Shown: one piece after another, positions 6,587 through 13,360 of the stretch | Layout: each line of letters opens with the position of its first letter | Position numbering within the stretch: the first letter of the stretch is position 1 | Source: a virus | Reading direction: 5' to 3' (one strand) | DNA length: 20,245 bases | Virus record (IMG/VR): IMGVR_UViG_3300012950_000033 | Coordinates: 1 to 20,245 of that record | Position numbers and translations under genes: made by a program | Notes under the pieces: generated by a model | What the model was told of the DNA's origin: nothing | The model's database searches: none | The model's input: the letters and a program-made list of their open reading frames with translations, nothing else

Positions 6587-7216
6587 CTAGAATATTCTGT
6601 AAGATCCGGAAGCCACATAGATGAGAGATACGGCTCCGTAAGGTGATTCTAACCTAACGGCCCCCACCCCATCGATATTGTGGCCTCCTTGTGCGGCAAT
6701 TGTAAGATGATTACCCGCACTAACGCCAGCAGAGACCTTAACTCTCACAACGTCTCCCACGCTTAGATTTACAGGAAGAAACCATGTCGCGGGACTGTCA
6801 AAAGTCGTCGTCGCATAGTTAAATCCAGCCGATAGTGTGTTGTTTCCGTCACCTATTCCTCGCACCGTCATGCTGTCAGAGGCGCTGGAGCCAGTAACTA
6901 TACCGCTTAACTTGCTGCCGTCGCCATAAAACACAGATGCGCTAATTGCGGAGCTAGCCGTTAAGTGGCCTGTTACAATTGCTGTTGAGCCGTCGAACGT
7001 AAAGTTTGATTCGCAAACTAGACTGTTAGCATCTCCGTTAACATTTGTCAGTATTGCGTTATTGGTAGCATTCGAAATTCTCGGGACGTTGACCACCGAA
7101 GCTCCATCAGATGTGCTTAAGTTTCCAGAAATGATTGCTGGGCTAGCACTCTCATACGGAATAATTCGCGTAGAGGGCGGGGTCATTATGGTGCCTGTGA
7201 GGACATTGTAGGCCAT
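6587..7216 (-). CDS. Fibre- or decoration-like virion protein (209 aa), paralogue of the 439-aa protein
   Basis: It begins MAYNVLTGTIMTPPSTRIIP. The middle carries LTASSAISASVFYGDGSKL, a motif type common in phage fibre proteins and echoed in the two neighbours. The C-terminal 65 residues (FLPVNLSVGDVVRVKV to SGSYRIF) align closely with the end of the 439-aa protein, including the RLESP[YF]GA core. It is Ser/Thr/Asn-rich, with no catalytic motif. GGAGGA lies 9-10 nt before the ATG at 7216. The gap to the upstream gene is 18 nt, so it is probably co-transcribed with the genes at 7235-8014 and 8014-8424 from the element at 8459-8468. The short form may be a minimal version of the family: anchor, linker and end domain. 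Confidence 0.8.
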   Translation of the reverse strand: MAYNVLTGTIMTPPSTRIIPYESASPAIISGNLSTSDGASVVNVPRISNATNNAILTNVNGDANSLVCESNFTFDGSTAIVTGHLTASSAISASVFYGDGSKLSGIVTGSSASDSMTVRGIGDGNNTLSAGFNYATTTFDSPATWFLPVNLSVGDVVRVKVSAGVSAGNHLTIAAQGGHNIDGVGAVRLESPYGAVSLIYVASGSYRIF

Positions 7217-7234
7217 ATGACATATCCTCCTACT

Positions 7235-8014
7235 TTAGAACACGAACCACTTACCGGATCCGTCGCAATACAAGTTAATTGCCCCCATCGTACCAGCAAG
7301 ATCATAATATGCATTACCATCTATGGTGTTTCCCGAACCTGCGGAGGTATAAACATGCACTGCGTTAGGAGAGCCACTGCGAGTTGCCTGCTCGTCTTTA
7401 ATAACTAAAAGGGCACCTTTCATTTCAGCAGATGCAGTGGGCAACCAAAGTTTAGTATCAACACTGGTGGCACAACCAACTATATAATCATCTCTGTGAA
7501 TTAAGAAACTATTATTTGGCGCGCCGGATCCGGTAACCGTTCTATATCTACCACTTAAACCTCTGACATGCACACGTTTTGGGTTAAAAGAAGAGCTAAA
7601 AATATATGCGGCGTCGAAATTGTACTCCTCGGCCTCGGGATTGTCTTCGCGATTAGTAGAGGCTGTTATGATTAAACTACCAGTTCTGATGTGGAGATCT
7701 TCATCGCTGTCGCCAAAGAACGTAGAACCAGAAATGTCCCAGTAAGTCTTCTGTTTAACGTGATAGGAACTTGCAGAAATTGCGCCTTTAACGTAGAGGT
7801 TACCAGTCAAAAACAACTGCGTATCAAGAGCCCCTAGGGTTCCGCCGCCTGCATTAGTATTTTTAAATGTAAAGTGGTGGGAGCCCGTTACCATGGCACT
7901 ACTGCTATAGAACATGACTGCTTTATCGGAGCCGTGAGAACCATTGGCTGGTCCTCGGGCGATTTCAGCAGTCGTACCGCTGCACTGGATATATGCCCAT
8001 CCCCACTGAGCCAT
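7235..8014 (-). CDS. Fibre- or decoration-like virion protein (259 aa)
   Basis: The protein starts MAQWGWAYIQCSGTTAEIAR. It contains LYVKGAISASSYHVKQKTYW around residues 73-92, where the ISAS[SV][FY] motif is shared with neighbouring proteins. The end domain contains LWLPTASAEMKGALLVIKD and closes with INLYCDGSGKWFVF. This resembles the widespread phage end domain in which a Leu-Pro turn, an IDG turn and a terminal aromatic strand recur. The ATG overlaps the stop of the upstream gene by one base (TAATG), so the two are translationally coupled. Sequence similarity to the 209- and 439-aa proteins is looser than between those two. A structural role is inferred. Confidence 0.75.
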   Translation of the reverse strand: MAQWGWAYIQCSGTTAEIARGPANGSHGSDKAVMFYSSSAMVTGSHHFTFKNTNAGGGTLGALDTQLFLTGNLYVKGAISASSYHVKQKTYWDISGSTFFGDSDEDLHIRTGSLIITASTNREDNPEAEEYNFDAAYIFSSSFNPKRVHVRGLSGRYRTVTGSGAPNNSFLIHRDDYIVGCATSVDTKLWLPTASAEMKGALLVIKDEQATRSGSPNAVHVYTSAGSGNTIDGNAYYDLAGTMGAINLYCDGSGKWFVF

Positions 8015-8424
8015 TAGCCTACTCCTATGGATCCAGAATAATTAGGGCCGTAACTGCCAGATGTTCTCTTGGACGGCACCGATGTGAGGCCAGCGACAAT
8101 ATCTACATTGTCGGATCCAGAGATCCATAATTGAGAAGTTTTAACCTCCAGCCTTAAGCTTTCTCTGCTTTTGCCAGATGCATCAGCTTTTCCAATAGTA
8201 AAATAATTACTGTTGCACACGCCAACTTTAGAAAACCCAACGCGGGCAGCATTAGAGGCATCATTGTTGACAACGACAACCCACCTAGTTACCGAGGGGA
8301 AAGTTACGTAAGTTGCGCCCACGGCATTTGAGCCGTTAATTGCGCCGCTGCAATATGGCTTGCCGCTGGCTTGATATGCTGGGACGTGGTTTAGGCCAGC
8401 CTCCATTTTCCATGAAACGCTCAT
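8014..8424 (-). CDS. Small beta-rich virion-like protein (136 aa), first of the fibre-like array
   Basis: It begins MSVSWKMEAGLNHVPAYQAS and contains VTFPSVTRWVVVVNN, ARVGFSKVG, SQLWISGSDNVDIVAGLTSVP and a Gly/Ser-rich tail. From memory, proteins with this LNHVPAYQ...AGLT pattern recur among structural genes of marine T4-like phages, but I cannot name a function. It could be a compact beta-sandwich decoration protein. GGAGG lies about 11 nt before the ATG, and a candidate promoter begins about 35 nt upstream, directly at the bS21 stop. It is therefore the likely first gene of a three-gene unit with the two downstream genes. The lack of the MAYN start and of the aromatic C-terminal strand sets it apart from the paralogues. 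Confidence 0.72.
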   Translation of the reverse strand: MSVSWKMEAGLNHVPAYQASGKPYCSGAINGSNAVGATYVTFPSVTRWVVVVNNDASNAARVGFSKVGVCNSNYFTIGKADASGKSRESLRLEVKTSQLWISGSDNVDIVAGLTSVPSKRTSGSYGPNYSGSIGVG

Positions 8425-8458
8425 CTTATAAAAAACCTCCGAAAAAAGTCATGTTCAT

Positions 8459-8468
8459 TATAAATAGT
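8459..8468 (-). promoter_or_regulatory. Candidate late promoter (ACTATTTATA) after bS21
   Basis: The minus strand reads TGACTATTTATA, where TGA is the bS21 stop codon. The element lies 35-45 nt before the start at 8424 and marks the switch from the overlapping operon upstream to separately promoted genes downstream. Confidence 0.5.
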
Positions 8469-8713
8469 CATCTATTTTTTCTATTGCGCCTTTCTTGCGC
8501 TCTTTGTTTCTTGAGTAATTCTCGGGCCCGAGACCGCTGGGCACGTATTCTCTTTTCTTTCTTAGCAACAGAAGGCTTTTTATACCTTCTTCTATCTTTT
8601 GCTTGTTCGATAATTCTCTCTTTCTTTACTTTCTTGGAGAATTTACGTATCAGCCTCTCATTGCTGTTCCTACACTCTCTAGCGTGGACTATTACATTCG
8701 CTTTTCTGCTCAT
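8468..8713 (-). CDS. rpsU: Phage-encoded ribosomal protein bS21 homologue
   Basis: An 81-aa, very basic protein. After a short start it follows the bS21 layout: an I/V strand (VIVHARE), a helix like ALRRFKR (here ERLIRKFSKKVKKERI), then DRRRYKKPSVAKKEKR, matching the REFYEKPTTERKR region of E. coli bS21, and a long basic C-terminal helix. E. coli bS21 is 71 aa; the extra length is in the basic tail. bS21 binds the 30S platform near the anti-Shine-Dalgarno and helps initiation. A phage copy could replace or supplement the host protein late in infection. Its ATG overlaps the upstream stop (ATGA), so it is translationally coupled to a head-associated gene. Phage bS21 genes are known in other large phages. 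A generic basic nucleic-acid-binding protein is the alternative. Confidence 0.85.
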   Translation of the reverse strand: MSRKANVIVHARECRNSNERLIRKFSKKVKKERIIEQAKDRRRYKKPSVAKKEKRIRAQRSRARELLKKQRAQERRNRKNR

Positions 8714-9144
8714 TTCATTGCCTGCCAGATCTTGCCGACGCCGCCCATTAAAGAAGAAATATCTACACCAGCATCGCCGGCATCTCCCAGATCAACAGAT
8801 CCTGCTTTCGGGGAACCACTCGCGGCCTCAGACATCGGCTGTGTTCCTTCGAACAAATTAACACCATTATAGGCATCTGTGCCTATAGAATCCATAAGGC
8901 GACGGCGATGTTGGTTAATTTTAGCATTTGTCTCGCTGGTTTTACGACGGGGGGCCTGTCTTTCAGCAACAGGTGGTGAGGGTGGTGATCTTTGTTCGGT
9001 TCGGGTCTCCACAATAAGACTGCTCTGCATGCCTTTGGCCACTTCAGAAACCACATTGGATAAGAGGCCTTCTTCTAAAAGAACCTCGTGAATGCATTCC
9101 TTAACCAGCGGCTTAATTATCTTTTTTAAATCTGTCTTATTCAT
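8710..9144 (-). CDS. Leader-bearing conserved T4-like head-region protein (144 aa)
   Basis: The N-terminus MNKTDLKKIIKPLVKECI is a predicted amphipathic helix ending in VLLEEGLLS, where L-E-E25 before G26 fits a gp21 cleavage site. A disordered Pro/Arg/Ser-rich linker follows (residues about 50-75), then RRRLMDSIGTDAYNGVNLFE and a C-terminal segment with GDAGVDISSLMG. From memory, this combination is conserved next to the prohead protease in several marine T4-like phages, but its function is not known to me. Its position after gp21 suggests a prohead core or internal head protein, perhaps taking the place of T4 gp67 or gp68, which are absent by sequence. The ATG overlaps the protease stop by 8 nt. 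Function is inferred from location and the leader. Confidence 0.78.
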   Translation of the reverse strand: MNKTDLKKIIKPLVKECIHEVLLEEGLLSNVVSEVAKGMQSSLIVETRTEQRSPPSPPVAERQAPRRKTSETNAKINQHRRRLMDSIGTDAYNGVNLFEGTQPMSEAASGSPKAGSVDLGDAGDAGVDISSLMGGVGKIWQAMK

Positions 9145-9739
9145 CTAATATCTCGTTTAATAGCCTATTAATTCTGTCCGCCTTAGTAAAGACCTTGTTG
9201 TTAAAAGACTTGGCCTCCTGCATCATGAATGCGTTCGGTGTTGAAGGCTCCGATACGAAATCAAAACAAATAAGCTGAAAGTCGTCTTCTACAACTGTTT
9301 GGCCGGCGCTTTCGGTGACAGAGCCCATTCCACGGGAAGAAATTCCAAGTTTAACGCCAGATTCTACAAGAGATTTAAGTATGCCGCCCGCGGGCGTGTC
9401 GAGTACTTTAACCTTTCCCATCACATTTTTCTGATCCCACCACACATCTGTTACCATATGGGAAGCGTTCTTAAGATTGATGACTGAATCTTCGGGGTGA
9501 TCTAGTTCGCCGAGGGCGCGGCGTTCTTTTACTAGTTTCTGGTAATTTTTCATCTCGCGCACCAAGACGGCATGAGGATAAACTCTGCCATTGCCATTTT
9601 GAACGTCCGCTTCCTGTAATTTTCCTGATAAAATCATTCCTCCGGAGGCCACGTATCTCTTTTCCTCTTCGGTTAAAAGATCTTGACAAACGCCGCCTTC
9701 GCATAGTTCATAATATTCTCTTAAAAGTTTTTTACTCAT
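9137..9739 (-). CDS. gp21: Prohead core protease, T4 gp21-like
   Basis: A serine protease that matures the prohead by cutting scaffold, capsid and internal proteins after [IL]-x-E. I use the ATG at 9739 (200 aa, MSKKLLREYYELC), because an upstream in-frame start at 9862 would overlap the preceding gene by 110 nt. In this numbering SGKLQEADVQNGNGRVYP is the conserved N-terminal strand region, GELDHP carries the predicted catalytic His81, and GISSRGMGS holds the catalytic Ser at 134 or 135 with the conserved Arg after it. A later acidic residue around D160 (CFDFVSEPSTP) is a candidate third member. The length agrees with T4 gp21 (212 aa). A weak GGA precedes the start, 14 nt after the upstream stop. 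The C-terminal part may be removed by self-cleavage. Confidence 0.95.
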   Translation of the reverse strand: MSKKLLREYYELCEGGVCQDLLTEEEKRYVASGGMILSGKLQEADVQNGNGRVYPHAVLVREMKNYQKLVKERRALGELDHPEDSVINLKNASHMVTDVWWDQKNVMGKVKVLDTPAGGILKSLVESGVKLGISSRGMGSVTESAGQTVVEDDFQLICFDFVSEPSTPNAFMMQEAKSFNNKVFTKADRINRLLNEILDE

Positions 9740-9752
9740 TTTATCATATCCA

Positions 9753-11057
9753 TTAATTTTTGTATTCCAATAAAGCTTCTTTAAAGGCATGCTCCAGGAG
9801 GCGGGCCACTTGATCCTTTTGGCCTCGACGAACCATTTGTCTACGAAGGGCCTTTTTAACATACTTGGAAAATTTCTGAAAGCTACTTGGGCTGCTAAAT
9901 ATGTCTTTAAGCTTGGGATCTTTCTCTAATAAGTCCCTATTGTCTGAAATAAATCTCGACAAGATCTTATCAAGAGGAGAGGCGCCCGGGGGAGCTAAGT
10001 CTCTGATATCAGAACGAGCAGAGGCCTTGTCGGCTTTTTGTTGTTTTCTCCAATCAAAGCCGGCTTGATGGTACTTTTGGAAAAGCGCATGGTTTAGCAG
10101 GCTTTGCATTAGCTGCTCAATTTGATCGCGGGGAACATTCTCAAACTCTGTCTGGCCTTCAGGAGTGGCCACCCAGCCACCGATACGGGCTCCGGAGGCG
10201 CCGGTTCTTTTAGACCACTTCAGAATAAGCTCCCTGAATGCGTCGGGATCTCCCGATTTTGCGGCTCGATGCATAGCTATCACCATCTGGGCGCCGTGGT
10301 CTTTGGCTTGCGGGGATGCCTTATCTTTCATTAAACTTTGTAGCTTTCCGAGAATGCTCTTTCTAACTTGGTTGGTAATAGTATCCTCTAATAAAAGCTC
10401 GCTCTGATGCTCCATAACCAATTTGGAAACCATATCTAGGCCCTCGGCAACTGGAATTCCTCTTTGCTTAAAGTATTTCGCTAGGCGTTGTGCTAATTTC
10501 TGGGCTGTTTGCTGCGATATTCCTGTCTGCTTCTGCAATTGCATAAACAGAGGCTGCTCTCGGGCTCCTCCTGGCTCAGTCGATACTTTCTGCCTTCTCG
10601 TTAACGAAAGAGGAGTATCATCTGGAAGCTTTTGTCTATCGTCTGATGCCGGATCGCCCGCCGGATCGCCGGCCGGATCGTCGGGGTCGGAGCCTGGAGC
10701 GGGAGGCGTTTCGGATCCGGAAGGCCAATCTTCTCCTCTCAATACAGCAACGGTCAAACTATGAATACGATCAGCTACGTGCGCACTGTCGGACATAAGA
10801 GCTTTTACTCTATCATCGCCATCAAGATCAAGAGACACCATGTCCTTCTTAAATTCTTTTCGTAGCCCATTGTATTTCTGATGGAAAGTCTTCAAGATAC
10901 TAACCAGTTTTCTATCTGAGCCTCCCAAGCCGGAAGTAGGGGACGATGACCGATCTCCGACGGCGCCGCGGAGGCGCGCCATCTGTCGGCCAATAAAGGC
11001 CTCAGAGATTATCTCCCTGATCTGTTCTAGCTGTTCTTTCGTCAACTTGCTGTGCAT
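9753..11057 (-). CDS. Leader-bearing unknown head-region protein (434 aa)
   Basis: I do not recognise a family. Residues 1-19 (MHSKLTKEQLEQIREIISE) form a charged amphipathic helix ending in ISE19 before A20, matching the [IL]-x-E rule for gp21 cleavage. The body is mainly helical and very rich in Lys, Arg and Gln. A Pro/Gly/Asp-rich linker around residues 118-140 includes DPAGDPAGDPASDD, encoded by short GC-rich repeats at about 10645-10690. The C-terminal part (KFSKYVKKALRRQMVRRG) is strongly basic, which would suit DNA contact inside the head. AAGGATCTT, identical to the site upstream of the gene at 11414-11992, precedes the ATG. A packaged internal or core protein is inferred from the position before gp21 and the leader. 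Confidence 0.75.
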   Translation of the reverse strand: MHSKLTKEQLEQIREIISEAFIGRQMARLRGAVGDRSSSPTSGLGGSDRKLVSILKTFHQKYNGLRKEFKKDMVSLDLDGDDRVKALMSDSAHVADRIHSLTVAVLRGEDWPSGSETPPAPGSDPDDPAGDPAGDPASDDRQKLPDDTPLSLTRRQKVSTEPGGAREQPLFMQLQKQTGISQQTAQKLAQRLAKYFKQRGIPVAEGLDMVSKLVMEHQSELLLEDTITNQVRKSILGKLQSLMKDKASPQAKDHGAQMVIAMHRAAKSGDPDAFRELILKWSKRTGASGARIGGWVATPEGQTEFENVPRDQIEQLMQSLLNHALFQKYHQAGFDWRKQQKADKASARSDIRDLAPPGASPLDKILSRFISDNRDLLEKDPKLKDIFSSPSSFQKFSKYVKKALRRQMVRRGQKDQVARLLEHAFKEALLEYKN

Positions 11058-11102
11058 AGCTAAGATCCTTTACAACAGCGACGAACCGGCTGCAACATCC
11101 AT

Positions 11103-11411
11103 TTATTGGTCCAATTTGTGTTCATGTTTCACTCCATTATCTCCGAAGAGCATTGTTAAAATATAAGATGTCCCCGAAGATATTCCTCCAAGTAAGAAGA
11201 AATTAAACACAGTTACATCAAAACTAAATAGTTCTGTGAATGGAGAAAGTAGCATTAAAAGCCACCCAACATGAAATCCCATGCACATTGGGCAGCTTGC
11301 CAATTCTCCAAGTTTGCCTTTCTTTGGTCTTAATCTCGAAAAGATCTTGCCGTAGACAAGAATTTGTGTGAGCCCGTAGGCGCAAAGTATAAATGTTAAA
11401 AGTTCTGTCAT
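11103..11411 (-). CDS. Small membrane protein with CPMC motif, DUF1360-like
   Basis: A 102-aa protein with hydrophobic segments at about residues 3-20, 48-62 and 66-88. Between the first two lie YGKIFSRLRP, GKLGELASCPMCMGFHVGW. The G-x-L-x-x-x-x-x-CPMC-x-GF-x-x-G arrangement resembles a family of small bacterial and phage membrane proteins that I associate with DUF1360; this assignment is from memory. The CxxC pair might bind metal or form a disulfide. Its ATG follows the upstream stop by two bases, so it belongs to the head-gene operon. A membrane protein here is unexpected; it could tie prohead assembly to the membrane, as T4 proheads assemble there, but nothing in the sequence proves this. 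The gap 11058-11102 holds only the Shine-Dalgarno of the next gene. Confidence 0.75.
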   Translation of the reverse strand: MTELLTFILCAYGLTQILVYGKIFSRLRPKKGKLGELASCPMCMGFHVGWLLMLLSPFTELFSFDVTVFNFFLLGGISSGTSYILTMLFGDNGVKHEHKLDQ

Positions 11412-11413
11412 TG

Positions 11414-11992
11414 TTATCTCGTTGGTCTGGTCTCTAGGGACCGTTCATCAGCTAAAAAGTCTTTCATCACTTGAGTTCCCCAATCATTCGGCAATACTCC
11501 TGATGCTCCATTTAGTTGTTCCATAGCAAACGCGACAAAAGGTCCATTAAGCAAAGGATTAATAGTTCCCTCATAAGCATCATGTACGTTCATCAAATCT
11601 AAAATAGGGTTTTGGTGGGTAGCGTTATCGTCTACTAACATAATACTAGCCAAAACTGCCGCATCATCTTTCAAGCTAACTTTCGCTCTTTTAGCAACCG
11701 CTCCTACGAGTTTGGCGCTGTTCTTTAAAAGGCCTAGGCCCACAACATCGGCCGTAATTTCTATTCCCGATTCGCTGGCTGCTGCTTCCAATTCTTTGCT
11801 GAAGGCGCCCCCACTAGCTATATCGCGAGCCATCACTCCCACTAAAAATTTAAGATCTTCCGCGGTAACTTGAGCACCCTGAATGCTCTTTAGACGAGAT
11901 AAAACATCTGCTAATCGCTCGCGGCGCTCGCGGCTCGAAGCCTCAACAATGCTGTGGCGCCACTTCTCCATTATTAGCTTCATTTCCGACAT
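11414..11992 (-). CDS. Leader-bearing unknown protein (192 aa)
   Basis: The N-terminus MSEMKLIMEKWRHSIVEAS carries an M-K-L-I-M-E-x-W-R pattern that I recall at the start of otherwise unrelated marine phage proteins. IVE17 before A18 fits a gp21 cleavage site. The remainder is mostly helical: an Arg/Glu-rich helix (SSRERRERLADVLSRLKS), an Ala-rich helical middle and a C-terminal part with NPLLNGPFVAFAMEQL. No enzyme motif is visible. The Shine-Dalgarno AAGGATCTT overlaps the stop region of the upstream gene, and the gap between the genes is 11 nt. The tryptophan-containing leader differs from the L-K-x-I-I type of the other leaders. A packaged internal head protein is possible; function is unknown. 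Confidence 0.72.
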   Translation of the reverse strand: MSEMKLIMEKWRHSIVEASSRERRERLADVLSRLKSIQGAQVTAEDLKFLVGVMARDIASGGAFSKELEAAASESGIEITADVVGLGLLKNSAKLVGAVAKRAKVSLKDDAAVLASIMLVDDNATHQNPILDLMNVHDAYEGTINPLLNGPFVAFAMEQLNGASGVLPNDWGTQVMKDFLADERSLETRPTR

Positions 11993-12003
11993 AGTGAAGA
12001 TCC

Positions 12004-12543
12004 TTAAATTGTGTACATATAGCTTAGCGAATAGGGATCTCGTATCATGCCCTTTCTAATGGAGCCCTGCTCTGTGTTATGCGGTACCTCTCCGAGTTCT
12101 GTCGCATCTTCTTTGTCGGGATGAACAATTTCGTCATCTGCCATTGAAATGATCGCCTCTGTGGATTCGAAGTACGGGCGCTCTTCAGTAATAAAATTAT
12201 TAATATTCACAAGAGCCATTTTTGCTGAACTGATGTCCTCCTTAACTGCATCTTGAAGCGTTGCCTCAAAAGAGCCGTAGAAAGAGCCCGCCTGGACGCT
12301 TTCCGCAATTACAATTCCCTTTTTGCGAAGATAGGCAAACAATCTATTTTGAGCACCATAAACTAAATCGTTCATCGATTCTTTAGGAAAAGCTAACACT
12401 TTCTTATTCTTAACAGACAATACAATATCAATATCTCCATGGTCGAAAATTATAAGATCACCATTTAAGCTTTTTCTAATGTCCATCTCAAGGTGGACAG
12501 TTGTGCTTTTTGCACCTTTACCAATTTTAACTTTGATCGCCAT
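12004..12543 (-). CDS. Unknown conserved-type protein after the portal (179 aa)
   Basis: It starts MAIKVKIGKGAKSTTVHLEM, a run of alternating residues that suggests beta strands, and continues with DLIIFDHGDIDIVLSVKNKKVLAFPKE. A helical segment (YGAQNRLFAYLRKKG) and an acidic C-terminal region (residues about 130-160) follow. It ends RDPYSLSYMYTI. No known motif is visible and I cannot assign it. It overlaps the upstream gene by 17 nt, with its Shine-Dalgarno (AAGGA) inside that gene, which implies coupled translation. Its place two genes after the portal suggests a structural or assembly role, but that is context only. Confidence 0.7.
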   Translation of the reverse strand: MAIKVKIGKGAKSTTVHLEMDIRKSLNGDLIIFDHGDIDIVLSVKNKKVLAFPKESMNDLVYGAQNRLFAYLRKKGIVIAESVQAGSFYGSFEATLQDAVKEDISSAKMALVNINNFITEERPYFESTEAIISMADDEIVHPDKEDATELGEVPHNTEQGSIRKGMIRDPYSLSYMYTI

Positions 12544-13360
12544 CTTCAGAAATTTCCTTCACAAGTTTTTGCGTCTTTAATACTGTCAATAAAACATTCT
12601 CATCGAGCCCTCTATTATAAAAAGAGACGAGCTTCTCTACAATTAGACCTGTTTTTCTTAACATGTCCTCATCAGATTTAATACTCTCATGGTCAAGAGA
12701 TACGACCAATTCTTTTTTAAGTCTACCGATCTCCTCATTTAAAAATACTTTTAGAGAGATGGAGTTATCAGCGAAAGAAGCAATGTAAAAATTCAATAAC
12801 TTCTTCTGTTCGTTCAATAATTCTTCGTCATACTTTTCATTAAATTTATTTACAAAGGAAGTAAACACAATATTATCAACCGGAGTGGTGGCGTCGGTGT
12901 GTTCAGGAGATTTCGTCATTATCTCAATAATTTGTTTTTCTAAAATAACTGAATTTTTCGGGGAGAGCTTGTCGGAGAAAATTTGGCTAATTGTTGCCAA
13001 GGTCTTGTAATTTGGTACAAATGTGTTATAAACTTCAGGAGTCAGTTGTTTGTTAACGTCGTCTATGAGATCGCTTTGCTTTACAAAGAGACCTTCAGTG
13101 TCCAAAAGTCGGCTTTTTATCTTGGCTTCGTTCAAAATCCTTTGCGCTGTATCGCGATCCATATGGACGCTCTCATATAGTGAACGATAACAATCTAAGT
13201 GAGTTCTTAAAACGGAATCCGGAGCAAAATGCTTTCTTATAATTTTGACTATCTTCTTTTGTGTGCTTTCGTCTCTCTTCAGCATGGCCGCGGTGGCCTC
13301 TTTAATCAAAGATTCATAAATAAAAGCCGTATTTCTTTTCTTATTGTGCCTTATCTTCAT
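12527..13360 (-). CDS. Conserved T4-like hypothetical protein with RHNKKRNTAF start (277 aa)
   Basis: The protein begins MKIRHNKKRNTAFIYESLIK, a start I recall from conserved hypothetical proteins beside the portal gene in marine T4-like phages. It is rich in Lys, Leu, Ile and Asn and looks almost entirely alpha-helical, with no membrane segment. Near residues 19-22, IKE before A would fit a gp21 site, though the surrounding helix is less leader-like. Its start overlaps the end of the portal gene by 20 nt, with GGAG 7 nt upstream, so it is likely coupled to portal translation. A role in portal or prohead initiation (T4 uses gp40 and other assembly factors) is speculation; no direct functional evidence is visible. 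Confidence 0.75.
   Translation of the reverse strand: MKIRHNKKRNTAFIYESLIKEATAAMLKRDESTQKKIVKIIRKHFAPDSVLRTHLDCYRSLYESVHMDRDTAQRILNEAKIKSRLLDTEGLFVKQSDLIDDVNKQLTPEVYNTFVPNYKTLATISQIFSDKLSPKNSVILEKQIIEIMTKSPEHTDATTPVDNIVFTSFVNKFNEKYDEELLNEQKKLLNFYIASFADNSISLKVFLNEEIGRLKKELVVSLDHESIKSDEDMLRKTGLIVEKLVSFYNRGLDENVLLTVLKTQKLVKEISEDGDQS

Noticed and set aside
8340-8861. Plus-strand open frame of 173 codons opposite bS21 and its neighbours
   Set aside because: It is antisense to three well-supported coupled genes, has a low-complexity Leu/Ser/Phe composition expected from the complement of Lys/Arg/Glu-rich genes, and lacks a convincing ribosome-binding site.
9740-9862. Extended 241-aa form of the prohead protease
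   Set aside because: The extra 41 residues overlap the end of the upstream gene, look unrelated to the protease family and are not needed; the ATG at 9739 gives the usual family length.
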